Source: an uncultured Candidatus Poseidoniales archaeon (GTDB lineage: Archaea > Thermoplasmatota > Poseidoniia > Poseidoniales > Thalassarchaeaceae). From it: a stretch of 53,180 nucleotides of DNA. The position numbers were made by a program, and so were the translations under genes. The notes under the pieces were generated by a model. That model was given only the letters and a program-made list of their open reading frames with translations. It was not told the origin of the DNA and made no database searches. The stretch is from NCBI GenBank assembly GCA_905182515.1, contig CAJJBW010000009.1, positions 1 through 53,180 on the forward strand, written 5' to 3'. How positions within the stretch are numbered: position 1 is the first letter of the stretch; the number at the start of each line of letters is the position of its first letter. Positions 9,260-17,987 of the stretch are shown piece after piece.

Positions 9260-10054
9260 ATGCAACAGTACTTGGAGTTTCTTCGGAGAATTTTAGAAAA
9301 CGGTCAAGAAAAATCAGACAGGACGGGGACGGGAACAAAATCAGTATTTGGCCATCAAATGAGATTTGATTTATCAAATAGTTTCCCCGCCATTACAACT
9401 AAAAAAATTCATTGGCCTAGCGTCATTCATGAATTATTATGGATACTTTCTGGAGATACAAACACAAAGTATTTACAAGATAATGGTGTTAAAATATGGA
9501 ATGAATGGGCAGATTCAGACGGAAATCTAGGGCCAGTTTACGGGGAACAATGGAGAAAATGGTCAAATGCCGAAGGTAACGTAATAGATCAGATAGCAGA
9601 TGCAATCGATATGATCAATAATGAGCCAGATAGTAGAAGAATTATAGTTTCGGCATGGAATGTTGGAGAGTTGGATAAAATGGCATTAATGCCTTGTCAT
9701 GCATTTTTTCAATTTTATGTTAATGATGGAAAACTCTCATGTCAACTTTACCAAAGAAGTGCCGATGCATTTTTAGGAGTTCCATTTAATATTTCTTCCT
9801 ATAGTTTACTAACATGCATGATTGCACAAATATGTAACTTGCAACCTGGTGAGTTTATTTGGTCAGGAGGAGATTGTCACTTATATCTAAATCATATTGA
9901 TCAAGCTAAATTACAAATTAATAGAGAGCCCCTCTCACAACCAAAATTAATTTTAAATCCGGAAATCAAGTCTATTGATGATTTTAGTTATCAAGATATT
10001 GAAATTTTAGATTATCAATATCATCCCCCAATATCAGCACCAATTTCAATATGA
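9260..10054 (+). CDS. thyA: Thymidylate synthase (ThyA type)
   Basis: 264 residues, the same length as the Escherichia coli enzyme. The catalytic cysteine is Cys146 in MPCHAFFQF. Other signatures are SDRTGTGT near the N-terminus, the GPVYG block, the RRIIVSAWN dUMP-binding arginines, [18 protein letters not shown], and HLYLNH. It converts dUMP to dTMP using methylene-tetrahydrofolate. The gene's stop overlaps the ribosome-binding site of folA, so the two are translationally linked. This is the classical ThyA route rather than the flavin-dependent ThyX route used by many archaea. Confidence 0.97.
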   Translation: MQQYLEFLRRILENGQEKSDRTGTGTKSVFGHQMRFDLSNSFPAITTKKIHWPSVIHELLWILSGDTNTKYLQDNGVKIWNEWADSDGNLGPVYGEQWRKWSNAEGNVIDQIADAIDMINNEPDSRRIIVSAWNVGELDKMALMPCHAFFQFYVNDGKLSCQLYQRSADAFLGVPFNISSYSLLTCMIAQICNLQPGEFIWSGGDCHLYLNHIDQAKLQINREPLSQPKLILNPEIKSIDDFSYQDIEILDYQYHPPISAPISI

Positions 10055-10063
10055 GGTTTCAAA

Positions 10064-10573
10064 ATGTTAATTGCAATGATTGTAGCAATGGATGAAACCG
10101 GTGCTATCGGAGACGGAAATACAATACCATGGAAGTTATCTGACGATATGGCGAGATTTAAACAAATAACAGAAGGTCATGGAAATAATGCAGTAATTAT
10201 GGGCAGGAAAACATGGTCTAGTTTACCTCAAACATTCAGACCATTACCAGATAGATTGAATATAGTGATGTCCCGTAATTCAAAGTGGAAAGAAAACGGT
10301 TCTGAAAGTGCAATTTACCCAGGTAGAGCAATTGAAATTGCTCATTCTGAAGCATGTGAAGAATGTTGGATAATTGGAGGATCTCAAATATATGAATTAT
10401 TTATTGAACTGGTAGATGAAATACATATAACAAGAGTGCATGCCAAAAATAGTGGCATAATTAAGTTTCCAAAATGGAATAATAAGGATTGGACGGAAGA
10501 AATAATTGAAACCAAAAAAAATGATGTTAAAAATGAATTTGATACTACATACTCGATATGGAAAAAATCATAA
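10064..10573 (+). CDS. folA: Dihydrofolate reductase
   Basis: 169 residues with the standard DHFR layout: IVAMDETGAIGDGNTIPWKL (active-site Trp and Asp region), MGRKTWSSLP (NADPH-binding), RPLPDRLNIVMSR, and CWIIGGSQIYELF near residue 105. It regenerates tetrahydrofolate from the dihydrofolate made by ThyA. The ATG at 10064 lies ten bases after the thyA stop, and the GAGG ribosome-binding site overlaps that stop, so they form a functional pair. It converges with the MazG gene, with no intergenic space. Confidence 0.96.
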   Translation: MLIAMIVAMDETGAIGDGNTIPWKLSDDMARFKQITEGHGNNAVIMGRKTWSSLPQTFRPLPDRLNIVMSRNSKWKENGSESAIYPGRAIEIAHSEACEECWIIGGSQIYELFIELVDEIHITRVHAKNSGIIKFPKWNNKDWTEEIIETKKNDVKNEFDTTYSIWKKS

Positions 10574-11002
10574 TCAATCATTCTTATAATCAGTAATTCT
10601 AATTCCTAATCCACCTATTATTGAAGGCCTCTTCATGATGATATCCATTTTATTATGGAATTCTTTTTCTAAATCTATCTCTAGGGCTAATGAGTGCCCT
10701 AAAATGAGAATTAATAAGTCAGCTAATTCTTCCGATATCTGATCGTGATTTTTTCCTTTTGTTATGGCTGCGGCGAACTCACCTAATTCCTCAACAGTTA
10801 GGGCGATTCTATATCCCATATCATGACCCTTATTTTCTTCACTTGAAAAAGAGTGCTTTGAATGGAATTCTGCTACTCTTGACATCATAGTATTCCATTG
10901 GCCATCAATTTCATAATCCTTATTGATTGATATCCAATCCTTTACCGTTAAGGGTCTACTCATATTTATTGAGTCGGCGTCAAGGCCATCAAATTTGCCC
11001 AT
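10574..11002 (-). CDS. MazG-like nucleotide pyrophosphohydrolase
   Basis: 142 residues. The all-alpha NTP-pyrophosphatase metal motif is present: EELGE (in LTVEELGEFAAAI) and EELADLLIL about 25 residues later. Such enzymes hydrolyse canonical or damaged (d)NTPs to monophosphates. The protein is single-domain, as in small MazG/iMazG proteins. An alternative ATG 39 bases downstream (MSRPLTV) would remove a short N-terminal tail. It is three bases downstream of the MTA phosphorylase gene on the same strand, giving a nucleotide-handling pair facing thyA-folA. Confidence 0.82.
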   Translation of the reverse strand: MGKFDGLDADSINMSRPLTVKDWISINKDYEIDGQWNTMMSRVAEFHSKHSFSSEENKGHDMGYRIALTVEELGEFAAAITKGKNHDQISEELADLLILILGHSLALEIDLEKEFHNKMDIIMKRPSIIGGLGIRITDYKND

Positions 11003-11005
11003 ACA

Positions 11006-11764
11006 TTAGTTAGCTTTAATTAATAAATTAATGCAATTAGAAAATTGTTGAATAATGAAATTAGCATTCTTTTCAATATCTTCATGATATATTTTAATTT
11101 TGGAATCTTTTGGGTTTCTACCTGATGCCCAATTAGCTGCATATAGCATAGATAAATATGGAATAGTCAACTCAGAAATTAATCTAGATTCTGGCCCTAA
11201 TGTCATATTTACTACATTTGCCCCCATTTTTTCTAGGGCGTTAATTTCTACCGGTGTTTCGAATTGAGGGCCATTGCATTGGGCAACTACTAAATTATTA
11301 GTTTTGGTTTTTTGGAGGGATTCTAAGATAATACTTAACTTTATTGAAATTTTTTTATCAAAAATAGATGTTCTATCGGCATGAAACGCCAATGAATCAT
11401 GAAACGACCAAGAATGTTCTGAAAAATCAATGATGTCTGAAGCTAAACCAATCTTACCAGGAGGGAAATTAGGATCCATAGAACCGACGGAATTTATACT
11501 TATAATTACATCAGGAGTAGTACTAGATGCAGCGTGGATATTCGCCCTATGTTCAATTGAATGAGGTGGTGTGATATCTCCATTGATAGAGTGGTGCCTA
11601 TAAATAAAAAATAAAGAATCGTGATTTTTATTAATCAATTGGATAGGAGTTTGCCCCCATTTGGAATCGCACCTGATTGTTTCTAAGTCGGCCCCCCATA
11701 AATTAGAAATTGCATTAGGAAGATAGGATAGTCCTGTCCCATAAATCACACATACGCGTACCAT
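11006..11764 (-). CDS. S-methyl-5'-thioadenosine / purine nucleoside phosphorylase
   Basis: 252 residues of the PNP/MTAP family, phosphorolysing 5'-methylthioadenosine or purine nucleosides. Visible signatures are the N-terminal IYGTGLSYL (usually GGSG), the phosphate-binding RHH followed by PPHSIEHRANIHA, the ISINSVGSM block, NGPQFETPVEI, and the MGANVVNMTLGPE segment in which the Met/Thr contacts the ribose. Because the PPH-x-I and NGPQFETP blocks fit MTAP better, MTAP is the preferred subfamily, but inosine-specific use cannot be excluded. It leads a two-gene transcript with MazG. Confidence 0.85.
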   Translation of the reverse strand: MVRVCVIYGTGLSYLPNAISNLWGADLETIRCDSKWGQTPIQLINKNHDSLFFIYRHHSINGDITPPHSIEHRANIHAASSTTPDVIISINSVGSMDPNFPPGKIGLASDIIDFSEHSWSFHDSLAFHADRTSIFDKKISIKLSIILESLQKTKTNNLVVAQCNGPQFETPVEINALEKMGANVVNMTLGPESRLISELTIPYLSMLYAANWASGRNPKDSKIKIYHEDIEKNANFIIQQFSNCINLLIKAN

Positions 11765-11806
11765 TATGTACTATCGTAAACGGTTGTAATAAAAGTCTTT
11801 CACAGA

Positions 11807-12715
11807 TTATTCATTTAGACGGTCAATCAAATCAGCTTTTTTTCCAGAAACTGCTTTCCCTGCTTCCTTCAATAATTCTTTTAATTGGGGGACAGTCATA
11901 GATTTATAATCAATAGAATCTGATTTATTGGTATTTTCTTCAACTACTGTTTCTTCAACTACTGTTTCTTCAACTACTGTTTCTTCAGCAATTTCAGATA
12001 TATCAGCACCAGCTTCTGCCGCAACTAATACGTCACTCTCTTCTTCTTGAACTACTACTTTGGATTTTTCACTCTGGTAAATCTCATCCAAAGTAGGTCC
12101 TTCATCTAATAAAACACCAGATTGGAGCAATTGAACACGTCTGAATATAACATTCTTTGCAGGTTGGATTTTCGTTACTTCTTCCTTCATGGAGTTTTCC
12201 AGAGTACCGTCAAATATTATTTTCTGAAGTTCAATCCATGTGGAACTAGCCCCAATTCTTAGTATAGTATTTCTCGCTATAGTACGCATTTGTTGTTTTT
12301 GGCTTGCCTTAATTCGACCTCTAGAAATAATTAATGGTTTAAATCGTATGTAATAACCGTCTTTAGAAACTAAGTCAACTGTGTCATCGATTTTACCTCT
12401 TTCTCTCCTGACCAGACGCCTTACGTGATCTTTCATTAAATCATAACCAACAAATTCGGTCAAGGCATCTTTGTTCACCACATTAGTAACTTTAAATTGA
12501 ATTTTGACATGCATCTTGGAGAAGTCCCCATCTAATTCATTCTGCATTATTTCATAATGGCGCCCCATTACTCTCTCATCATCCTCAGCAATAGTTTCCC
12601 CTATAACCTTGAAAGACCAAGGATTACGAGGTGCTCGAATCGAGTACCATCTCTTTGATTTCCACTTATCTTTCTGTTTTCTTGCTGCTGCCCTTGATAC
12701 TGCTCCTTTTGCCAT
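11807..12715 (-). CDS. rps3ae: Ribosomal protein S3Ae (eS1) with acidic repeat and SAP-like C-terminal extension
   Basis: The first ~210 residues match S3Ae: a basic N-terminus with KQKDKWKSKRWYSIRAP, then IGETIAEDDERVMGRHYE, HVRRLVRRERGKIDD and RGRIKASQKQQMR. It belongs to the small subunit platform near the mRNA exit. Family members are about 200-265 residues; this one has 302. The extra tail holds an acidic stretch with a tandem EETVV repeat and ends in a SAP/HeH-like helix-extended-loop-helix (about residues 268-302, MTVPQLKELLKEAG then KKADLIDRL). This tail would be expected to bind nucleic acid. The gene is divergent from the COG1325 gene. Confidence 0.92.
   Translation of the reverse strand: MAKGAVSRAAARKQKDKWKSKRWYSIRAPRNPWSFKVIGETIAEDDERVMGRHYEIMQNELDGDFSKMHVKIQFKVTNVVNKDALTEFVGYDLMKDHVRRLVRRERGKIDDTVDLVSKDGYYIRFKPLIISRGRIKASQKQQMRTIARNTILRIGASSTWIELQKIIFDGTLENSMKEEVTKIQPAKNVIFRRVQLLQSGVLLDEGPTLDEIYQSEKSKVVVQEEESDVLVAAEAGADISEIAEETVVEETVVEETVVEENTNKSDSIDYKSMTVPQLKELLKEAGKAVSGKKADLIDRLNE
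11941..11985 (-). repeat. Three perfect 15-bp tandem repeats inside the S3Ae gene
   Basis: The unit caactactgtttctt (plus strand) occurs three times in direct succession without a mismatch. On the coding strand it encodes an acidic Glu-Glu-Thr-Val-Val unit between the S3Ae core and the SAP-like tail. Perfect DNA identity suggests recent slippage expansion, so copy number may vary among relatives. Confidence 0.9.
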
Positions 12716-12849
12716 AATAAAGACCTCTTCTGCTGGGGGCTACCCCAATTGCAATCCATGCGAAATGAGTTGAGTATTTGAACAAGGCACATCACGAGAA
12801 CAAATACACATAGGATTTAATTCAAAGACTTAGACGTTTTGGATGGTAT

Positions 12850-13305
12850 ATGAGCATGCATGGTGCAACATGGAGAGTACATACGAGCTCCCTAGATGAT
12901 GTTGAATTGATACAGGATGCCATATCATGGATTGCGGGAGATGAATCTACTATATCAATCGATAAAGACAAATCAATACATGGGGCAATTCAAAAAGCTA
13001 TTATTGCTAAAGTTGACCGAAAGAGTGGAGCTATTGAATCATTAGAGAGGCTCGGTATTGAAATTTTACAAGAACTTTTAGACGATGATTTAGGAATGAG
13101 AATTGATGATGACAAAAATATGCACATAAGAATTGATGTTGCAAATTTAGTACAAAAGAAAATATCCATATCTAAAACAGATGCTAAAAAATTAGTTGCT
13201 AAGGGAATATTCAAAATAGAATGCTACCCTGGTGATGATCCTGTAATTGTCCTAAGTAAGTTAATAAATAACATAATAAAAAAGAATAAAAATATAAATT
13301 TGTAA
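12850..13305 (+). CDS. COG1325-like RNA-binding (exosome-associated) protein
   Basis: 151 residues. The layout resembles the archaeal DUF54/COG1325 family, annotated as an exosome-related RNA-binding protein. It opens [20 protein letters not shown], then [19 protein letters not shown] and a beta strand [17 protein letters not shown], and later [14 protein letters not shown], the F-[DN]-K-x-x-A-x-x-G-like segment. The C-terminus is a Lys/Asn-rich tail. The match is from pattern memory, not a search. The gene is divergent from S3Ae, with about 134 bases between them for promoters, and is followed by a ferredoxin gene. Confidence 0.6.
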   Translation: MSMHGATWRVHTSSLDDVELIQDAISWIAGDESTISIDKDKSIHGAIQKAIIAKVDRKSGAIESLERLGIEILQELLDDDLGMRIDDDKNMHIRIDVANLVQKKISISKTDAKKLVAKGIFKIECYPGDDPVIVLSKLINNIIKKNKNINL

Positions 13306-13361
13306 TTATTTCTAACCAAGTATTAAAAGGCCTTCCTTCTATCGCAATGATAGGAATTAAT

Positions 13362-13640
13362 ATGACTCACGTAGTTACATCGGCATGTGTTGGCCATAAA
13401 TATCAGGATTGCGTAGCTGTTTGCCCAGTTGAGGCTTTCAAAGAAGCTGATACTTATCTTGTGATAGATCCCGATGAATGCATAGATTGTGGAGCGTGTA
13501 TACCTGAATGTCCAGTCAATGCTATTTTTACTGATACAGATTTACCAGATGAAGAAGAAGAATGGCTACAAAGGAACGAAGATGAAGCTCCACACTTAGA
13601 AATAGCTGAGGGAGAATCTCCCGTCTTAGCAGATAAATAA
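13362..13640 (+). CDS. Seven-iron (3Fe-4S/4Fe-4S) ferredoxin, FdxA type
   Basis: 92 residues from ATG 13362, which has AGGA upstream and yields the typical MTHVVT start; an ATG at 13347 would add five residues. The first cluster motif, [14 protein letters not shown], has the spacing C-x7-C-x3-CP that gives a [3Fe-4S] cluster. The second, [12 protein letters not shown], binds [4Fe-4S]. The C-terminus is very acidic, typical of soluble electron carriers. It probably serves as a low-potential electron carrier in the cytoplasm, though partners are not identifiable. The gene is 52 bases before pdxS, and the pairing may be incidental. Confidence 0.9.
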   Translation: MTHVVTSACVGHKYQDCVAVCPVEAFKEADTYLVIDPDECIDCGACIPECPVNAIFTDTDLPDEEEEWLQRNEDEAPHLEIAEGESPVLADK

Positions 13641-13692
13641 TTTATTATCCCTATTTGCAATTCTTGATGAAACATTACTGGAAGGAAATAAT

Positions 13693-14682
13693 ATGACGCA
13701 AAATTTGGATATGGCTGACCTCCTCCATGGGACTGAATTGTTGAAGAGAGGTTTTGCAAGAATGCAAGAGGGTGGCGTCATTATGGATGTAGTAGATGCT
13801 AAACAAGCGCATATTGCAGAAGATGCAGGTGCGGTTGCAGTTATGGCCCTAGAAAGAGTTCCAGCAGATATCAGGGCCGATGGCGGCGTCGCTAGGATGA
13901 GTCATCCCCAAATGATAAAAGAAATAATCGAGACTACATCAATACCTGTAATGGCAAAAACAAGAATTGGCCATGATGGAGAGGCCCGAGTCCTAGAAGC
14001 ATTAGGCGTCGACATGATAGATGAATCAGAAGTATTGACGCCAGCAGATCCATTTTTTCATATTTCAAAAAAGGATTATGCAATACCGTTTGTTTGCGGA
14101 TGTACAAACTTAGGAGAGGCAGTCAGGAGAATTGCTGAAGGTGCTGCAATGATCAGAACAAAAGGTGAAGCCGGTACAGGGAATGTAGTAAGTGCAATAC
14201 AACATGCTAGATTAGTTAAAAATGAAATTAGTGCCTTATCTAACAAAAACGAAACTGAAACTGAAATTGCCATTGACAAAATTATGGAAGGTTACCAAAA
14301 ATTAAAACATGTTTCAGAATTTAATATTAATCCAATAGAAACTCCTTTTGGAACAATGGAAAACCTTAGAAATGATGTGGTAAAGGTTTTTGAAGAAGTT
14401 ATGAAGAAAAATAGACTACCAGTAGTTACATTCTCAGCAGGGGGCATAGCTACGCCTGCAGATGCTGCTTTATTGATGCGACATGGAATGGATGGAGTGT
14501 TCGTCGGCTCCGGGATTTTTAAGAGTGAAAATCCCAAAATGACTGCCGACGCGATAGTTTTGGCTACGCATCATTTCCAAGATGCGAAAATAGTAACTGA
14601 AGCCAGTGAAATGATGGGAAAACCTATGAAAGGATTGGAAATAGATAACTTGGAAACCAGATACCAAGATAGAGGTTACTAA
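13693..14682 (+). CDS. pdxS: Pyridoxal 5'-phosphate synthase subunit PdxS
   Basis: 329 residues, somewhat longer than the usual ~295. Highly conserved blocks are [16 protein letters not shown] (including the substrate-binding Asp), [28 protein letters not shown] (Schiff-base Lys), [10 protein letters not shown], and the second-site GEAGTGNVV. It builds PLP from ribose-5-phosphate, glyceraldehyde-3-phosphate and ammonia supplied by the glutaminase PdxT, which is not encoded nearby. The extra length lies in a middle insert (about residues 180-205, rich in Glu and Thr) and a C-terminal tail. It ends one base before the convergent coiled-coil gene. Confidence 0.97.
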   Translation: MTQNLDMADLLHGTELLKRGFARMQEGGVIMDVVDAKQAHIAEDAGAVAVMALERVPADIRADGGVARMSHPQMIKEIIETTSIPVMAKTRIGHDGEARVLEALGVDMIDESEVLTPADPFFHISKKDYAIPFVCGCTNLGEAVRRIAEGAAMIRTKGEAGTGNVVSAIQHARLVKNEISALSNKNETETEIAIDKIMEGYQKLKHVSEFNINPIETPFGTMENLRNDVVKVFEEVMKKNRLPVVTFSAGGIATPADAALLMRHGMDGVFVGSGIFKSENPKMTADAIVLATHHFQDAKIVTEASEMMGKPMKGLEIDNLETRYQDRGY

Positions 14683-14683
14683 T

Positions 14684-15670
14684 TTACTGTTTTCTTCCTC
14701 TAGAAGTTCCTAATTTCCGAGATTTCTTTTTACCTTTTGTTTTAGAATTAGTAGCGAAATCATTTCCAAGAGTGCCGCCAAATGTTAACGACCCGGTCTC
14801 CATCAACTGGTCTGAGAGAGAATTGGCTAGGTTTTCGTCCTTGTCAGGCGTAGTTAGAGATTCCCTTACAGATTTATTGTGATTTTCAATTGCCAGTCTT
14901 CCTTCTTCGATTTCTGCTTTCATCTCATCCCTAATCTCATTTACTTTTTTGAGAATTTCTACTATAGACGCGTGTACTTCATCAGCATTTTTTCTACCTT
15001 CAACAAATGCTTCATGTAATCTATCTCCTTCTGCTTTAATAAAATCTCTTTCTTCAAACATTGGTTTTATTTCATCCCAAATTTCATCAGCGTGATTATG
15101 AGCATCGATCATCATTTTATGTTGTGAATCAGCTTCAGATTTTAATAACTGAATAGATCCTTCCATATCTCCTAAATCTAAAGTTAGTATATTAAAATCT
15201 TCAACCAAAGGTGACAATTCTTCACGTTTTAGTATTAATTTTTTTAAAACCTTGAGTAAGGAATTCTCTTTCTTTAAAGAGATAGTTCCATCTGTCATTA
15301 TTTGCCTTTCGATTCTTTCGATTTCACCCACTGCTTCTGAAAGTTGTAAAATTACAGATTTGGTGCCCTTATTATCATCTCTTTTACCTTTCTTTTGGGA
15401 GATTAATTCACGAATTTGGTTTTGTATTTCATCTCTTTTCATCTGATGAGTCTTTGCTACAAGTCTGATTTCCTTTTGTTTATCTAAAAATTCTTTTATT
15501 CTCTCTCTTAATTCCTTGCCTTGTTCTTGTATGGCATTCCGAGAATCTGCGGCTCTTCTGGCTAATTCTGAATAATTGTTTCGCTGATCACGCATTCTCT
15601 TTAGTTTAGTTTCCATTGCATGAAGGCGGTTTTGAAGATCTTCATCTTGGCTTCCCCTCTCGTCACTCAT
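14684..15670 (-). CDS. COG1340-like long coiled-coil protein A
   Basis: 328 residues, almost entirely heptad-patterned helix rich in Glu, Lys, Arg and Ile. Blocks such as HNHADEIWDEIKPMFEERD and RLHEAFVEGRKNADEVHASI match the archaeal COG1340 coiled-coil family (sometimes misannotated as phosphoserine phosphatase). The helix ends in a short motif METGSLTFGG, followed by a strongly basic tail (KGKKKSRKLGTSRGRKQ). Function is unknown. It is the last gene of a four-gene minus-strand unit with the DtxR regulator, and three relatives lie in the divergent unit. Confidence 0.78.
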   Translation of the reverse strand: MSDERGSQDEDLQNRLHAMETKLKRMRDQRNNYSELARRAADSRNAIQEQGKELRERIKEFLDKQKEIRLVAKTHQMKRDEIQNQIRELISQKKGKRDDNKGTKSVILQLSEAVGEIERIERQIMTDGTISLKKENSLLKVLKKLILKREELSPLVEDFNILTLDLGDMEGSIQLLKSEADSQHKMMIDAHNHADEIWDEIKPMFEERDFIKAEGDRLHEAFVEGRKNADEVHASIVEILKKVNEIRDEMKAEIEEGRLAIENHNKSVRESLTTPDKDENLANSLSDQLMETGSLTFGGTLGNDFATNSKTKGKKKSRKLGTSRGRKQ

Positions 15671-15704
15671 AAGCCTGCGAGAAGCATTTCCTTATTCAAG
15701 GAAA

Positions 15705-17315
15705 CTAAAGTCCGAGCAATGATAAAGCGAATGGTATAAGCGGTGAAAATACTGCAACCATCGCTCCGACAATGAACAATGCGCCAGTCGTAAGTCTAAG
15801 TCTCGTAAATATATCCGATCGGACTTGAACAGTTAGTACCCTGCCTGAGATGAGATTTCCTGATGGATCTTCTAATCTGACTGTAACAGTAGCTTCACCT
15901 GTCGAAGAAGGAATCAGGCTCTGCCATATAATTCTTGTAGAAATCAATATATCTGGGAGTATGTCAGCAATTGATTTGTTAGATGAAAAAATCTTAGCTT
16001 TTTGCGGTGGGACTACTAAGCGATAAACGCATTCATTTGGTCTAAAGTCTGGTGTTTGCACTCTTAGAATAAGTTCTTTGCTTTCGTCACTCTGATTTAG
16101 AACATATGCGAAAAGATTTGCATTTCCTAGAGTTAAGTTTTCCATATCTACATCAAACCATATATCTTTTTCTTCAATATTATTATTTTGAGTATGCATA
16201 CGTAGGCGATCATGAAGACGGAAAAATGGAGCACATCGTTTTTCAGCATGGGTCAGTAATCGATTCCAAGTTTCTTCCCCTAAATCAGGGTGATTAAAAA
16301 TTTGTTCAATAAAATCATCATCAACGATTGTGATTAAAACGTTGCGGAATTCATTATCTGAAATTAACCCTGAGCGCCTTAAGTGAAGTAAATGAAGTAA
16401 ATTCTCTTGGAGGTCTGTTATTGTTTTACCTTTTCTTAATTTAGAAGATAATGAATTGACATAACTAGAGATTTTAACTAAAAGTAATGGATCGACATGG
16501 GAACGAATTACGTCTGAAAATGGTCTTTTCAACAATGCTGGATGGATTGGAGTACTAAAAGCATCCAATAATCCCCATGGATTAACAGTATTAAAACGGG
16601 GTCTGCTAGAAATCATATAGACTCCATGTCCAGAAAGTAATGCACCAGTGGATAGTGCAATCATAGAAGGTAGTTCTGTGGAATTATTTGTTGAAAAATA
16701 TAATGATATAGAAAGCAATATTGTCGTAAGAAACATTAGAGCTGTTGTTACTATTAATTGCCTCGAAGAACCATCTATTATTGCTTTCATTTGAGCATAA
16801 CCATGAGCACTATTGAAAGTGATGCCGGAATTAGTAATTTCTTCTGCCTCCAATGTAAAAATTTGCCTAGTTACATATATCAGCCTAAGAAGAATTAGTA
16901 ATAACGACATATCTGCTACCATTATGAGTAATGATGCAAAATATATGGAAGTGGATATTTCCATTCCTAGGAAAATATCTTGAACGCCATCTACCCACCA
17001 ATCAGGATTAGTATCACTAAAAGATTGTGCTAGACCAAATAATAACACCACAATAAGAGGGAGAAAAAGAATTAGCCTAGCACCACTGCTTATCAATAAA
17101 TCATCGATTCCTGTTAAAATGATTTCTTGATATTTATATTTTGATTTTAAATCAATATTACTTCCTAAGTAGATATCATCTTCTTTAATTTCTAAATTAA
17201 TATTACTTAATTCTAAATTCGGAACACTTGGAATAGACTCAGATAATGTGTCTAGCATTGATTCTAATTCAGTTTTAGTATTATTTGAATCTGAATCTTT
17301 GGAATCGTCTAACAA
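15705..17315 (-). CDS. Polytopic membrane protein of unknown function
   Basis: 536 residues. After an acidic N-terminus (about 75 residues) there are four hydrophobic segments (about residues 80-98, 120-145, 190-212, 217-237), then a largely soluble region (about 245-500) with a beta-rich, possibly Ig-like part near the end, and a C-terminal hydrophobic stretch (about 508-535). I do not recognise a family. Translation begins at TTG 17315, supported by a strong GAGGGGG ribosome-binding site seven bases upstream. It lies between the regulator and the coiled-coil gene in one transcript, suggesting a shared function at the membrane. Confidence 0.6.
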   Translation of the reverse strand: MLDDSKDSDSNNTKTELESMLDTLSESIPSVPNLELSNINLEIKEDDIYLGSNIDLKSKYKYQEIILTGIDDLLISSGARLILFLPLIVVLLFGLAQSFSDTNPDWWVDGVQDIFLGMEISTSIYFASLLIMVADMSLLLILLRLIYVTRQIFTLEAEEITNSGITFNSAHGYAQMKAIIDGSSRQLIVTTALMFLTTILLSISLYFSTNNSTELPSMIALSTGALLSGHGVYMISSRPRFNTVNPWGLLDAFSTPIHPALLKRPFSDVIRSHVDPLLLVKISSYVNSLSSKLRKGKTITDLQENLLHLLHLRRSGLISDNEFRNVLITIVDDDFIEQIFNHPDLGEETWNRLLTHAEKRCAPFFRLHDRLRMHTQNNNIEEKDIWFDVDMENLTLGNANLFAYVLNQSDESKELILRVQTPDFRPNECVYRLVVPPQKAKIFSSNKSIADILPDILISTRIIWQSLIPSSTGEATVTVRLEDPSGNLISGRVLTVQVRSDIFTRLRLTTGALFIVGAMVAVFSPLIPFALSLLGL

Positions 17316-17329
17316 ATTATTGCCCCCTC

Positions 17330-17986
17330 TTATTCGGAATAGCTAGAGACTCGTACTAATATTTTGTGAGAAAGAGAGTTTGAAATATCTAATATATTAT
17401 CTTCAAATATAAAATTACCATCGACATTTTTTATAATTGAACCAGATTTAATTCCCATGGTTTCAAATGTAATTTTCTCACTATCATTCATTACAATTAG
17501 TTCGATCTCGCCAATTGAATTAGGAGGTAGACAGTTTAATGGGAGTAGATTATTCAAAATTGGTTCCATCTTCCTTTCTATTAATGGGATTCTAGTTCCA
17601 GAAGGAGATGTTTCAGGGTATCCTAACATATTATCTATAGCCAATTCTAAATCATTATCTATTGCATGTTCAATTTTACATGCTGCGGCCTCTATGTCTC
17701 CTTTGAACCCTATGACATCTGCAAGTAAGATTTCTATCAATGATTCACGTCTTTTTATTCTAGCTGCATTGACGAAGCCTTCAGTAGTTAATCTACAGCC
17801 TCGGTAAGGTAAATATGTTAATAATTCTCTTTTGGAGAGTCTTATCAACATCTCAGTCGTTGAAGCAGAACTTACTTTCATAATCTCAGCAAGTTGAGAT
17901 GTCCTAACTATTTGATCTGGTTTTTCAGAATGTAATTCAAATATTCTTTTAAGATACATTTCTTCAAATTCACTTAATACCAACAT
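17330..17986 (-). CDS. DtxR/MntR-family metal-dependent transcriptional regulator
   Basis: 218 residues. An N-terminal winged helix opens MLVLSEFEEMYLKRIFEL and includes TSQLAEIMKVSSASTTEMLIRL. The dimerisation/metal domain shows RRESLIEILLADVIGF and ACKIEHAIDNDLELAID, carrying the Cys, Glu and His ligand positions of DtxR-like repressors. A C-terminal FeoA/SH3-like domain follows. The family represses metal uptake or homeostasis genes when iron or manganese is bound. The ATG at 17986 follows the stop of the upstream gene by one base and has GGTGA upstream; an in-frame ATG at 17998 is less likely. Its targets may include its own operon and the divergent one. Confidence 0.88.
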   Translation of the reverse strand: MLVLSEFEEMYLKRIFELHSEKPDQIVRTSQLAEIMKVSSASTTEMLIRLSKRELLTYLPYRGCRLTTEGFVNAARIKRRESLIEILLADVIGFKGDIEAAACKIEHAIDNDLELAIDNMLGYPETSPSGTRIPLIERKMEPILNNLLPLNCLPPNSIGEIELIVMNDSEKITFETMGIKSGSIIKNVDGNFIFEDNILDISNSLSHKILVRVSSYSE

Positions 17987-17987
17987 T

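Noticed and set aside
11941-11985. CRISPR-like short repeats
   Set aside because: The three 15-bp units are directly adjacent with no spacers and are in frame within the S3Ae coding region.
12601-12795. Open frame antisense or out of frame at the S3Ae start
   Set aside because: It is out of frame with the S3Ae N-terminus, which has strong ribosomal-protein features, and shows no other support.
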